Below, in pieces: positions 36,310 to 47,998 of a stretch of DNA of 64,000 bases. Where the stretch lies: NCBI RefSeq assembly GCF_030936135.1, contig NC_082610.1:22328528-22392527 (forward strand), given 5' to 3'. Made by a program: the position numbers and the translations under genes. The notes beneath the pieces were generated by a model. It worked only from the letters and a program-made list of their open reading frames with translations. It did not search any database and was not told where the DNA came from. Every line of letters starts with the position of its first letter. Position 1 is the stretch's first letter. The stretch comes from Gavia stellata. Its lineage: Eukaryota; Chordata; Aves; Gaviiformes; Gaviidae.

Positions 36310-39300
36310 ACGGCGTGACTATCCAGAGTCCTCCCCCTCCTCAGGATGCCTCCTGCCCGCTCTCCTCCTCCTCTTCCACTTCTCCTCCTCCTCAGCAGTC
36401 CTTGCCCTCCTCCTCCTCCTCCTCCTCACAAGCCCTTGTGCTCAGGAGTCCTCCTCTTCTTCCTCCTTCTCTTCAGGAGTCCTCATCTTCCTCAGGAGTC
36501 CTGCTCCTCCTCCTCCTTTATAGCAGTCCTCCTCCTCAGGAGTCCTCCTATGTCCTGCCTCAGAAGTTCTCTTCCCATTCAGGAGTTCTCCACCTCTTCA
36601 TCAGGACTTCCTCTCCTCCACCTCCTCAGGACTTCTCCTCAGGACTTCAACAGAGTTCTCCTCAGGAGTCCTTCTCTTCCACCTACAGGAGTCCTCCTCA
36701 GGAGTCCTCCTCTTCCTCAGGAGTCCATCTCTTCCTCCTCCTCAGGATTCCTCCTTCAACTCCTCAGGAGCCCTCCTTCTCTTCCTCCTCCTCCCCCTTC
36801 TCAGGAGTCCTCCTTTTCAGGACTTCTCCTCCTACACAGGATGCCTCCTTCCTCAGAGTTCTCCTCCTCAGGAGTGCTGCTCTTCCTCAGGAGTACTCCT
36901 CCTCAGAACTCCTCCTTATCTTCCTCCCCCTCAGGAGTCCTCTTCCTCCTCCACCTCCTCCTCCTCAGAAGTCCTCCTTCACCTCCTCCTCTGGACTTTA
37001 CCTCTTCCCCCTAAGGAATTCTCCTCCCTGCCCTCCTCAGGTGTCCACTCCCTCTTTCTCCTCAAGAGTTCTCCTTCTCCTCCGAAGACCTTATCCTGCT
37101 CAGGAGTCCTCCCGCTTGTCCTCATGAGTGCTCCTTCTGCTCTATATGATTCGTCCTCCTCAGGACCCTTTTCTCCTCCTCCTACTCAGGACTTCTCCTT
37201 GTCTAGGTTCTCCTCCTCAGGAGTCCTTCTCTTCCTCCTCCTCCTCCTCAATGGTCCTCCTCCTCTTCCTCCTTCTTCTCCTAAGGAGTCTTCTTATTCG
37301 TCCTCCTCCTCCTCCTCAGGAATCCTCATCCTTCTCCTACTCAGGTCTCCTTATTGTACAGAATTCTCCTCCTCAGGAGTCCTCGTCCTCCTCAGGAGTC
37401 CTCCTCTTCAGGAGTCCTCCTTCACCTACTCAGAAGTCCTCCTCTTCAGGAGTCCTCCTCCTTCTTTTCCTCCTCTTCAGGAGTCCTCCTCCTCTTCCTC
37501 CTCCTCAGGAGTCCTCCTTCACCTACTCAGAAGTCCTCCTCCTTCTCTTCCTCCTCTTCAGGAGTCCTTCTCCTCTTCCTCCTCCTCAGGAGTCCTCCTT
37601 CACCTACTCAGAAGTCCTCCTGTTCAGGAGTCCTCCTCCTTCTCTTCCTCCTCTTCAGGAGTCCTCCTATGTCCTCCTCAGAAGTTCTCTTCCAATTCAG
37701 GAGTTTTCCACCTCTTCATCAGGACTTCCCCTCCTTCTCCTCCTCAGGACTCCTCCTCCTCCTCAGGACTACTCCTTCAAAAGAGTTCTTCTCCTCAGGA
37801 GTCCTCCTTTTCCTCCTAGAGGAGCCCTCCTATTGAGGAGCCCTCCTATTCAGGAGTCCTCCTCCTCCTCCTCCTCAGGAGACCTCCTATTCAGGAGTCC
37901 TCCTCCTCCTCCTCCTCAGGAGACCTCCTATTCAGGAGTCCTCCTGCTCATGAGGCCATCTCTTTCTGCTCCTCAGGATTCATCCTTCAACTCCTAGGAG
38001 TTCTCTTCCTCCTCTTCCTCCTCAGGAGTCCTTCTCCTTCCCTTCCTCCTTTGTCCTCAAGAGTTGTTCTCCTCCTCCTCCTCAGAAGACCTTATCCTCC
38101 TCAGGAGTCCTCCCGCTCGTCCTCATGCGTGCTCCTTCTACTCCATACAAGTCATCCTCCTCAGGACCCTTCCTCCTCCTCCTACTCAGGACTTCTTGTC
38201 TAGATTCTCCTCCTCAGGAGTCCTCCTCTTCCTCCTTCTTCTAAGGTGTCGTCTTCCTCTTCCTCAGGAATCCTCCTTCTACTGCTCAGGATTCCTTCTT
38301 CTACAGAATTCTCCTCTTCAGAAGTCTTCGTCCTCCTCAGGAGTACTCTTCAGGAGTCCTCCTTCACCTCCTCAGAAGTCCTACTCTTCAGGAGTCCTCC
38401 TCCTTCTCTTCCTCCTCCTCAGGAGTCCACAGAAGTTCTCTTCCTGTTCAGGAGTTTTCCACCTCTTCATCAGGAGTTCCCCTCCTTCTTCTCCTCAGGA
38501 CTCCTCCTTCAACAGAGTTCTCCTCTTCAGGAGTCCTCCTCTTCCTCCTAGAGGAGTCCTTCTATTCAGGAGTCCTCCTCCTCTACCTCTTCCTCCTCAG
38601 GAGTCCATCTCTTCCTTCTCCTCAGGATTCCCCCTTCACTTCCTCAGGAGTCCTTCTCCTTCTCTTCCTCCTCAGGAGTCTTCCTCTTTCTTCTCCTCCT
38701 CCCCCTTCTCAGGACTCCTCCTCCTCAGGACTCCTCCTCCTACACAGGATGCCTACTTCTACAGAGTTCTCCTCCTCAGGAGTCCTGCTCTTCCTCAGGA
38801 GTACTCCTCCTCAGGAGTCCTCTGCCGCCTCCTCCTCTGAAGTCGTCCTTCACCTCTGCCTCAGGTGTTTACATCTTCCTGCTAAGGAATTCCCCTCCTC
38901 CTCCTCCTCAGGAGGCCTTATCCTCCTCGGCAGTCCTCCCCCTTGTCCTCATGAGTGCTTCTTCTACTCAATAGAAGTCAGCCTCCTCAGGAGCCTTCCT
39001 CCTGCTCCTACTCAGGACTCCTCCTTTTCTAGATTGTCCTTCTCGGGAGTCCTCCTCCTCCTCATCCTCAGGAGTTATCCTCTTCCTCATCGTTCTCTTC
39101 TTATTCCTCCTCCTCAGGAATCCTCCTCCTTCTCCTACTCAGGACCCCTTGTACAGAATTCTCCTCTTCAGGAGTCCTCGTCCTCCTCAGGAGTACTCCT
39201 CTTCAGGAGTCTTCCTTCTCTTTCTCTTCCTCAGGAGTCCTCCTCCTTTTTTTCCTACTCAGAGTCCTCCTCTTCCTGCTAAGGAAACCTCCTCCTTAAG

Positions 39301-40245
39301 AAGAGGACTCCTTCTCCTCTTCAGGAGTCTTCCTCCTCTTCCTCCTAAGCAGTCCTCCTCTTCAGGAATACTACTACTACTACTCGTGACGCCTCCTTCT
39401 ACAGTGTTCAGGAGTCCTGTTCCTCCTGAGGAGCGCTCCTCAGGAGTCCTCCTTCTCTTCCTCAGGAGTCCACCTCCTCTTCCTCCTCAGCTGGCCTTAT
39501 CCTCCTCAGGAGTCCTCCTCCTCATCCTCATGAGTGCTCCTTCTACTCTATAGGTGTCATCCTCCTCAGGAGTCCTCCTCCTCAGGACTCTTCTTTGTCT
39601 AGATTCTCCTCCTCAGGAGTCCTCCTCCTCTTTCTACTCCATCTCCTCAGGAGTTTTCCTCCTCCTCCTCCTCTAGACTTCTTTTCCCCTTCCTCATGAG
39701 TCCTGCTCCTCCTATGGTGTCCTCCTCCATCTCATCTATAGGAGGCCTTCTCCTCAGGTGTCATTCTCGTCCTCCTCCTCCTCCTCAGCAATTCTCCTCT
39801 TCCTCCTTCTCCTCCACAGTCCTCTTCCTCATGAGTCCTTCTCCTCCTATGGAGTCGTTGTCATCCTCCTCTTCCTCCACAGTCCTCTTCCTCTTGAGTC
39901 CTCCTCCTCCTCCTATGGAGTCTTCCCCATCCTCCTCCTCCTCTATTGGAGTCCTTGTCTTCAGGTTTCCCTTTCTTCCTCCTCCTCAGAAATCCTCCTC
40001 CTCATCCTCAGGAGTTATCCTCTTACTCATCATTCTCTTCCTCCTCCTCTGCTTCCGCCTCAGGAGTCCTTCTCCTCCCTTTTTCTGGAGCCCTCCATGC
40101 CCTCAGGTGTCCTCGTCCTCCTCCTCCTCTTTTTCCTCCTGAGGAGTTTTCTTACTCCTCCTCCACAGGAGTTTGTCTCCTCTTCTTCCCCCTCATCCTT
40201 CTCCTCAGAACTCATCTTCCTCCTCCTCCTCCTCCTCCTCAGGAG
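36310..40245 (+). repeat. About 4 kb pyrimidine-rich array with higher-order structure (TCCTCAGGAGTCCTCC type)
   Basis: The array is built of variants of CTCCTCAGGAGTCCTCCTC. AGGA-G-TCCT (or AGGA-C-TCCT) forms an odd palindrome repeated dozens of times between runs of CCT and CTT. Longer blocks recur. One starting CAGAAGTTCTCTTCC lies at about 36,563, 37,679 and 38,432. Another starting CTTATCCTSCTC and containing CTCATGMGTGCTCCTTCT lies at about 37,090, 38,090, 38,927 and 39,497. Nearly all purines lie in the AGGAG cores. Plus-strand frames are open for hundreds of codons only because of composition. Confidence 0.95.
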
Positions 40246-41350
40246 TTCTCCAGGCATCTCCCGGAGTCTTTTGACCTCTTCTTTAGGGACATGAGATCCC
40301 AGGTAGCAGCCCCAGACTCCTCCAAGGACGCTACCCGAGATGTCTTTTCTCCTTTAAAGGAAACTCTCTCCTCTGGGATGCACCCGAGACTCCTCCCGAA
40401 TATCTCCCAGAGAGTTTTGACTTCTGATTTAGGGACGTGGAATCCTGGGTAGCAGCCCCAGACTCCTCCAAGGAAGCTACCTCAGATGTTTTTTCTCCTT
40501 TAGAGGAAGATCTCTCCTCCGGGATATGCCCGAGACTCCTCCCAGGCATGTCCCGGGGTCTTTTGACCTCTTCTTTAGGGACCTGAGATCCCAGCTAGCA
40601 GTCCCAGACTCCTCCAAGGAGGCTACCTGAGATGTTCTTTCTCCTTTAGAGGAACATGTCTCCTCTGGGATGCACTCAAGACTACTCCAAGGCATGTCCC
40701 TGAGGCTTTTGACCGCTTCTTATGGACCTGAGACTCCACATAGTAGCCCCAGACTCCTCCAAGGAAAATTCACAAAATATTTTTTCTCTTTTAAAGGAAG
40801 ATCTCTCCTCAGGGATCTGCCCGAGACTCCTCCCAGGCATCTCCCAGAGTCTTTTGACCTCTGCTTCAGGGACATGAGATCCCGGGTAGCAGCCCCAGAC
40901 TCCTCCAAGGAAACTATCCGAGATGGTTTTTCACCTTTAAAGGAAACTCTCTCCTCCAGGATCTGCCTGATTTTCCTCCCAGGCATGTCCCAGAGTCTTT
41001 TGACCTCTTCTTTAGAGACCTGAGACTCTGGGTAGCAGTCCCAGACTCCTCCAAGGAAGCTACCTGAGATTTTTTTCCTCTTTTGGAGGAAGCACTCTCC
41101 ACCAGGATGAACCCGAGACTCCTCCCAGGCATCTCCCAGAGTGTTTGGACCTCTGCTTCAGGGACCTGTGATTCCAGGTTGCATCCCCAGACTCCTCCAA
41201 GGAAGCTTCCTGAGATGATTTTTCTCTTTTAAAGGAGAATCTCTCCTCTGGGATCCACCCAGGACTCCTCTCAGGAAGATCCCAGAGTGTTTGGAGATAT
41301 GCTTTAGGGACATTAGTACCCGGGTAGCAGTCCCAGACTCCTCCAAGACA
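40246..41350 (+). repeat. 146-bp tandem satellite, about 7.5-8 copies
   Basis: The anchor CCCAGACTCCTCCAAGG recurs at about 40,311, 40,457, 40,603, 40,748, 40,894, 41,040, 41,186 and 41,332, a period of 146 bp (145 once). Each unit also carries a GAGTCTTTTGACCTCT-type stretch, TTTAGGGACMTGAGATCC, TTTCTCCTTTAAAGGA and CTCTCCTCNGGGAT. Copies differ by several per cent. 146 is not a multiple of three, so the open minus-strand frames shift from copy to copy and are not genes. It joins the pyrimidine array directly. Confidence 0.95.
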
Positions 41351-41499
41351 GCTAACTAGAGTCACCGACCTCGCCACACAGCCAGCAGCCTTGTGGGCTG
41401 TGCCGTGATCCTGGACAGTCTGAGGTGCAAGTGCTGGCTCTAGGTAAGGTCCAACCAGTGCAGCGCTTAACATCTCACCTACTGCCTCACCCTGGAGGG

Positions 41500-42214
41500 A
41501 ATGGAAAGCTGGAGGCTGGAATGCTGCCCGGCAGAAAAGGACCTGGGGCTGTTGATTGACAGCCGGCTGAAGATGAGCCAGCAGTGTGCCCAGGTGGCCA
41601 AGGTGGCCAACAGCATCCTGGCTTGTATCAGATACAGTGTGGCCAGCAGGAGCAGGGAGGTGATCGTGCCTCTGTACTCGGCGCTGGTGAGGCCGCACCT
41701 CAAATGCTGTGTTCGGTTTTGGGCCCCTCACTCCAAGAAGGACATTGAGGTGCTGGAGCGTGTCCAGAGAAGGGCGACGAAGCTGGTGAGGAGTCTGGAG
41801 CACAAGTCTGATGAGGAGCGGCTGAGGGAGCTGGGGATGTTCAGTCTGGAGAAGAGGAGGCTGAGGGGAGACCTCATCGCTCTCTACAGCTACCTGAAAG
41901 GGGGTTGTGGTGAGGTGGGTGTTGGTCTCTTCTCCCAAGTGACAAGTGACAGGACAAGAGGAAATGGCCTCAAGTTGCGCCAGGGGAGGTTCAGGTTGGA
42001 TATTAGGAAAAACTTCTATACTGAGAAAGTGGTGAAGCATTGGGACAGGCTGCCCAGGGAGGTGGTGGAGTCACCATCGCCGGAGGTGTTCAAGGAACGT
42101 GTGGACGTGGCATTGTGGGACACGGTTTAGTGGGCATGGTGGTGTTGGGTTGATGGTTTGACTAGCTGATCTCACAGGTCATTTCCAACCTTAATGATTC
42201 TGTGATTCTGTGAA
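41500..42214 (+). mobile_element. CR1 LINE, 3' end
   Basis: A 5'-truncated CR1. It encodes the reverse-transcriptase C-terminus ([50 protein letters not shown]), then carries a 3' UTR ending in ATGATTCTGTGATTCTGTG. It is closely similar to the copy at 5.9-6.9 kb but lacks that copy's 160-bp interruption. The reverse-transcriptase reading stays open to TAG at about 42,128, so it is a fairly young copy. Confidence 0.93.
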
Positions 42215-43109
42215 ATGAGGAACTGCTGCCTGGATGCGTCCCCCGTGCCTGCCAGCAGCTCGTCACGTACAGCCAGAGCCAACACCGGCCTCAGACAGCA
42301 GGAGGGCTCGGGGCTGCAGGCATCTGGCTTGCTTTGCACCCACCCAGCCCAGCGTGGAGCCAGAGGCTGCTGCCTTGACTTGCAAGCAAGTGGGGAGAGG
42401 GGGCCCTTACTGCGATCCAGCCCTCCCAGATGCAGAGGTCGGGCTATCCCGAGCTGGTCCAAGGGGTCCCTGGGACTCTGCCTTGGGGCTCCACTCAAAC
42501 ACCCCTTTGTGTCCGCTTGGGCTGTGTGTGCTGGAGAGCCAGCTCTCAGAGTGCAGCTTTAGTAAAGGAGATGACAGAGATGATGTCTGTTGCTGTGGAA
42601 TGCACATTGTCGCTTTTTTGCTCAGCATCCATACAAAGGGCTCTTGCGAAAAATTCAGTACCTCAGCGACAAAACCACAAGCGGGCACACTGGTTGGTGT
42701 AAGAGCTTTTCTTTCATTAGGGGAGAAGGGGGACAGCTGTAGTCATCTTTCACTAATTAGAACAGGAGACTAAGGTAATAACATGCTTGCAAGTCGAAAC
42801 TCTTATGTAGAAAAGGTCTCAATGCTAAATCAGACTGGTAAAAAATGACCCTTTAAAAATATTCTGCTAGGGAAGTTCAAAAAAGGGAAAAGACGCAGCC
42901 ATATTAATAACTAAACTGCATGGTACGTATTCATGGAGCACGCTATGAAACCTGAAATACCTGAAATGAACCTAATCAGATTGATCATATTTCAAATTTC
43001 TTAATGAAGACTTTATGTGGTCCAGAAACGAGTAAAAACATTCAGGATTCCCACCCCTAAATGCTCCTGAATTAGTCTTTCTAATTCTGATTTCTGAAGT
43101 GAAATATAC
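42215..43109. other. Unannotated interval, probable SYBU intron or flank
   Basis: The left half is GC-rich and the right half AT-rich. I looked here for the next syntabulin exon (conserved coiled coil with an EDWIEEECHR-type motif) on the minus strand and did not find it. Confidence 0.4.
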
Positions 43110-43220
43110 CTTTCTTTAAGTTTGCTCTCAGATTCCTTCAGCTTTGTTTTCAAATGCCGCACTGTAAGTTCCTTCTGCTGCAGAGGAGTCAAGCACTGCT
43201 CTGGATTTTCTGGCTTCATG
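43110..43220 (-). CDS. SYBU: Syntabulin exon (start of coiled coil)
   Basis: Leftward reading gives MKPENPEQCLTPLQQKEL then TVRHLKTKLKESESKLKER, the start of the conserved syntabulin/syntaphilin coiled coil; TVRHLKTKLKESE favours SYBU over SNPH. The donor GTATAT follows. The usable acceptor is ACAATCACAG, giving one base plus 36 codons plus two bases, and it joins the exon at 44,232-44,435 in phase (AG plus C). Just upstream of this acceptor the frame still reads ISCGDNHS, which matches family residues normally inside the exon, but a T(10) run and no AG lie before it, so the original acceptor seems lost. Syntabulin links syntaxin-bearing cargo to kinesin-1 in axons. Confidence 0.85.
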
Positions 43221-44231
43221 CTGTGATTGTCACCACAAGAAATGGTGACAAGAAAAAAAAAATCAAACCATCACATAACATCACTCCTACAGTTCTTAAG
43301 TCCTGGCAAAAAGAAAAACATCCCATAGACTGATACAAAGCTTGACTCATTTGGGGCTCCTCACCGTCTGCACAAGTGACTCCCTCCGGCAAATCAAAGT
43401 ACTTGAGGAAATGGCTGATTTGTGGCTATAGTGCAAAATTTGCTATTTGTTATACTTGTCTGCAGTGCAGGGAGACATTTCACTTCTTTGAAACACCCAG
43501 CCAACCCCTCATCCTAAACAGGTGGTGTGCCCAAGGGCAGGCAGCCGGGCCACCGGCAAAGGCACCCAGCTGCAGACACGGTCAGGTGAGGTAGTGTAGG
43601 GACTGCGTTCAGCTCCACATGTGAGGTAGGAAGCTGAGCACCCTGAAACCTAGATTCATCCTGTCTAGCTTTAGGTGCATATCTGACATGCTTGGCTGTT
43701 GAGTTGCCTGAGAGAGAGAGAGAGAGAGGGCAACAGCAGCAGCGTGGTGGCAATTTCTTCTCTGCAATACGTGTTGCATGCTCTGACAGGTATCTGTTTT
43801 CTTTCCTGTACGGGAAACTGCACAGAGAGGTGCCTAAGGCTGGGCAGGGTGAATTTTCACCTGAGTGGATCATATTTTCTATACTACCCCATCCAAGACT
43901 CTCCAAAGCGAAAGGAGCCTTATACAAAAGAACCAGTAAATCCACATGGGAATTGATGCCATGAAACCACATGAAGGAGCCTGCCTTGGAGTGAAAACCA
44001 ACTATAAGGGGCTTTGACTAAAAGTAACCTTGAATTTTACAGTGCTGAAACAATAAAGCTTTTACAGGGGATGGAGCACCCTGTTGACTGGCGAGCCACC
44101 AATATGAGGAGTCACACCTATGCTGAGGAGCAAGTTGACCTGCACGGCAACCCAGACAGCCAATGCCACATTACCGTGCAGAGACGGTAAGTCAGTGCGC
44201 TGAACACTGGCATGCTGAAATAAAGACTTGC

Positions 44232-44435
44232 CTCATCACTGAGCTGCTGTCGCTTCCTTTGCATGAGCCTGGCTTGCTCCTGCTGGCTGAAGAAGCTCCG
44301 TGATTCTGGCGGACGTTAGCAGGACACAGCTGGCTTTTGCCCAGTCTTGACAAAGGGTCCTTTTCACAGGAAGCAGGTGGGCTGGCTCTGGACTTGTAGG
44401 ATAAGGATCCATTATTCCGACCATAAGGGCCACGG
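44232..44435 (-). CDS. SYBU: Syntabulin exon (Ser-rich N-terminal region)
   Basis: Acceptor TTCCCCTGCAG. Reading completes the Asn codon split with the upstream exon and gives RGPYGRNNGSLSYKS, then EKDPLSRLGKSQLCPANV and SKPGSCKGSDSSSVM, which follows the order of human SYBU (RGPHGRSNG, EKDLLSML, GSYKGSDCSPIM). The exon is 204 nt. Its donor is GCAAGT, a GC-AG type donor with good flanks (ATGAG before it). Several substitutions but no stop: it looks functional or recently so. Confidence 0.85.
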
Positions 44436-46325
44436 CTGCAGGGGAAGCAACACGGTTAAGGCATATTGGATTATCCTCATCACGCAACCCATTATGTGTC
44501 TTATTTTACACACAAAGTTGTCTAAACACTAAAACAGACAGGAAACTGTGAGTGGCCGTGAAGAAAGTCAGTCCCAAAGTCATCAGCCACTGCACGTTCT
44601 TTCACTGACTGTGGGGCACTCAGTCTGAATTATGTGATCTAGGAAAACCTCGGCCATTTTCACATTTCTCAGTGGATAGCACGATTCCCAGTGACTCCAT
44701 CAGATCATCCACGTTCCCTGAACCTCTGACTCCATTAAGTAATGAGAGAACTGCAGCCTGGACTAGTGCCAGAAGAACCACGCTTCAGCCTTTCCCAGCC
44801 AGGTCTGCATAGAGATGCCTGTCCACGGAGGTCTGCTGTAGGACTGCTTTCAAGCTCCTCAGCAAGCAGCCTGAAGGATCACAGCGTGCAGTGAAAACAG
44901 ATTTTGGTTGAGCCACTGTTCTTTCCTGCCTTTGGCATACCGGCTGCTTCAGCTGCCATTGTCAGCTATTCACTTGCTTAGATATAGTTCGAAACCCACT
45001 GTGAGCAGTCTGAAAGAGTATTAGAAAAGCACAGCCTTTTCTTTCTTCCTTCCAGTTTCCCTCATACATATCTACCTTTCTTTTCCCACTCTTTACTAAA
45101 TAATCGGACTGTCAGCTGTGTGCTTGACAGCAATTGGTATCTGCATTGCCCGACAGCTGCCAAAGGGCTGGGGTGCTCTGAGGACAGCTTCTCGAGGGGC
45201 ATTCCTCACTTGCTTTGCCTTCTGCACTACTACGCTGCTAACTTCATCCTCTCATGCCAGTTGTTCTTCTAAACTGTAACGGAAGGGCTGGTTTCAAAAA
45301 AATATGGTAAAAGGCAAATCCAGACAGCAAAAGAGAAAGCTTAAACATAAAAATTGAAATACCACAGAATTATGAAGCAAGCTCTCTTCTCAAAATCATC
45401 TGACTTGGTTTCCTCCCTTCTCCGAAAATGGAACCGTTTATAAGGAACAGGTGATTGAGTGGCTGCTGCAGACCTTCATCGCACTGCTGCCGTTTGGGTC
45501 ATTTTATAACCATTTCACAATGAAGTGCAGGACTGTGGCTTGTGACAACGTGGAAACGTTTCACAGCGACTTAAGGCAAACAGTTAAAAGAGAACATATT
45601 GCAAAGGAGACATCTCTTTCCACTCGGTACAGTACAGCATCAACTCTTGTGTGAGGCAGAATTTGCCCAGACTGTGCGTAACACAGCCATGCATTGGAAG
45701 GAGCATTCTTACAGAGGACTTCTGTCCAATTAAGTAGGTCAGTATGCTCTAACGTAAAGTTACATATAAATGCACAATAATCTATGAAATGATACATCAT
45801 CTTACTGCAAGTAAGGTGATTTTAGGGCTTCATATTATATCTAGTATTGTTTTTTCCCCCAGCCAGTACCTTTACTTTTTAGGTATAACCTAGAGAGCAC
45901 TTAAGTAACATTTATTTTTCCAACAGTCTCATGACACAGACATGAAACTGCTCATTAAGCATCATTCTGCCAACCTCTGTACACTGGGGCACGCTGCGAC
46001 CTTGGAGACGTGTGTGCCTTAAGCACAGGGCTATCCCACTGCCAGTCCCAGCCTGCCTGCCAGCTCTTCCACAAAGGGCAGGAAAGCAGTCCTGTCAGTT
46101 TGAACTCTTTGGTTTTGGTCTCCAAACACAGCATTTGTATTTTTTTTCTTCTTTCTCATATCACAGTTCTCATCAACATAAGTACTGCCCGAGAGCACAG
46201 CATCACCCAAATTGTTTTAAAACTCACAATACTGCTATTGTCTGTATTAGCTGCAAGACCTTACAGAGTAGTCTACCTCTGCACTAGTGACACTTGCACT
46301 ATTCACGAAAGATTGCTTTGCTTAC

Positions 46326-46428
46326 TTGAGAGAAAAAGAAGATCTTTTGCTTCCAGCAGCAGACACATGGACTTCAGGCGCTGAAATACCGCCCATGCTG
46401 CCTGAAGACCTGAAATCGGCTTCACTCC
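46326..46428 (-). CDS. SYBU: Syntabulin exon (N-terminal region)
   Basis: Acceptor TTTTCCTTGCCAG and donor GTAAGC. The 103-nt exon reads GSEADFRSSGSMGGISAPEV then HVSAAGSKRSSFSL, matching the SYBU stretch GSEADFSSSSSTGSISAPEV. It ends in phase 2 and is completed by the next exon to Asn. A preceding exon must end with one base of a Gly codon; I could not find it in the DNA to the right, where introns are long and AT-rich. Confidence 0.85.
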
Positions 46429-47996
46429 CTGGCAAGGAAAAGGGAAGAGTAAAAACATGATGATAACTCAAAGTCTGTTTTCAAAATAACAATGAATCAC
46501 AAGCATCCTTCCTTTGTCCGTCCTGAGTGAATTTTAGAAGTGGCATGAATTTTCAAACATCCCTGAGGACAAGCGCTGGGCTTGTTCCAGATTTTCAACA
46601 TGTCTTCAGATCTGGCACTTCAACAAGAGCAGAAAAAAACATTTGAACACAAACCCCTCACGCTACAGAAGCCATTGTAGGACGCAGCTAGGAACATTTG
46701 TTGTGACAACCTGTTTGCTTTCTCACAACCATCAGCACGTGAATGAGGCTGCTCACGTGGCTCCTTCAGAAGCCCAGTGATTTGGAACACACAATTGTGA
46801 TGTCAAATGAGAACCAAACATAGAGTGAAGGCATCTAAAACACAACCTCCCCAGGATTTAGGTATCTAGGTACATAAACGCAAGTAAAATCCCAGTGTTT
46901 AAAGGGGCCAAATGTTCAAAATGCCACTACTATCTCCCTGCAAAGACCTGCTTAGGTCTTTATGGTCGAGCTTCCACTTTCGAGCCCAGTAACCACCACT
47001 TACCCCATGGCCTTATACCACAGTGGAATCAAGTAAGTGAGATGTGCATGACTAAGATAAAGACATTCCCTTTGCTTTCTATGCCTACATATAAATACAG
47101 ATACGTAAAGAGAAGGAACGTACAGACATATCCACTCAACACTGCTCAAAAAGTATTAAAAGGAATTGCTCTGAGGGAAACAAAAACTTTTAGGGAAGTA
47201 ATTTGGCCACCAAAAAACAAAGTTCAGCGAACACTGAAACTATTTATGATTTGAAGTCAAACATGGACAGAAAATGGAAAACCAGAATTTTCTTTCTGTC
47301 TGAAACGACAGTTTAATTTTGAAAACTGTCAAATTTCTTTCTTCTTTTAAAAAGGGGTGAAAACATTAAAAAATCTCCCCAGTCATTCTAAATATTTTAG
47401 GTTGAGTATCTTCTTTGCTCAGTCTGAAACAGAGGTTTTCTTTAATGTATTGATTTGGCAGCAAAGCCCCGAATCAGTTAGTCCCATAGTTCCACTTTGA
47501 ACATAACAAGGTGTCAGACAAAAAAAAAAAATAGGGGATGTAAAGGAAAATAGAAAAAGAAATAATCTACCAATTCCTGAGTAAACATTGTTCAGAAAAC
47601 AGTTCCAATCCCAGGATTCTCATTAAAAAGGCGTTAATAACCTGCAGGAATCCCAAAAATGTCAACAACAATTATAACAGGATTACAGGGCACTGTTTAG
47701 GAAGGGAGATGACGGGAATTTGTGTATTCTAAGATAAAAAGAAATACTGGCCACAGTTTGTCACAAGGAGGAGGAATACAGCTGGAAAACTGAAGAAAAC
47801 CAGGTAACAGCAACACAGGATTCTGGCTGTGATGCGTGTTATTTCATGAAAAATGACTTGAAATAAAATCTGATGGTCGGTGGGAGTTGTGCATAGTAAA
47901 ATGTAGCTGGAGTAGGTTTGGAATATTTGAACCAGAGAATCAGAAAGCTGTTTTAAACATTGGCATAAATAATGAAGATTGTAGTTTACAAGCAGA

Positions 47997-47998
<2 letters not shown>
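46429..47998. other. Probable SYBU intron or unannotated DNA
   Basis: AT-rich sequence without recognised exons on either strand. A 119-codon plus-strand open frame at 46,895-47,254 has no family match I know. Confidence 0.35.

Noticed and set aside
36213..40452. Very long plus-strand open frames (up to about 300 codons) rich in Ser, Leu and Pro
   Set aside because: They occur in several plus frames at once and follow from a strand that lacks purines, so stop codons cannot form. They are repeat DNA, not genes.
40331..41132. Minus-strand frames with repeated LKQRSKDSGRCLGGVSG-like segments
   Set aside because: They are readings of the 146-bp satellite. The period is not a multiple of three, so the frame changes at every copy.
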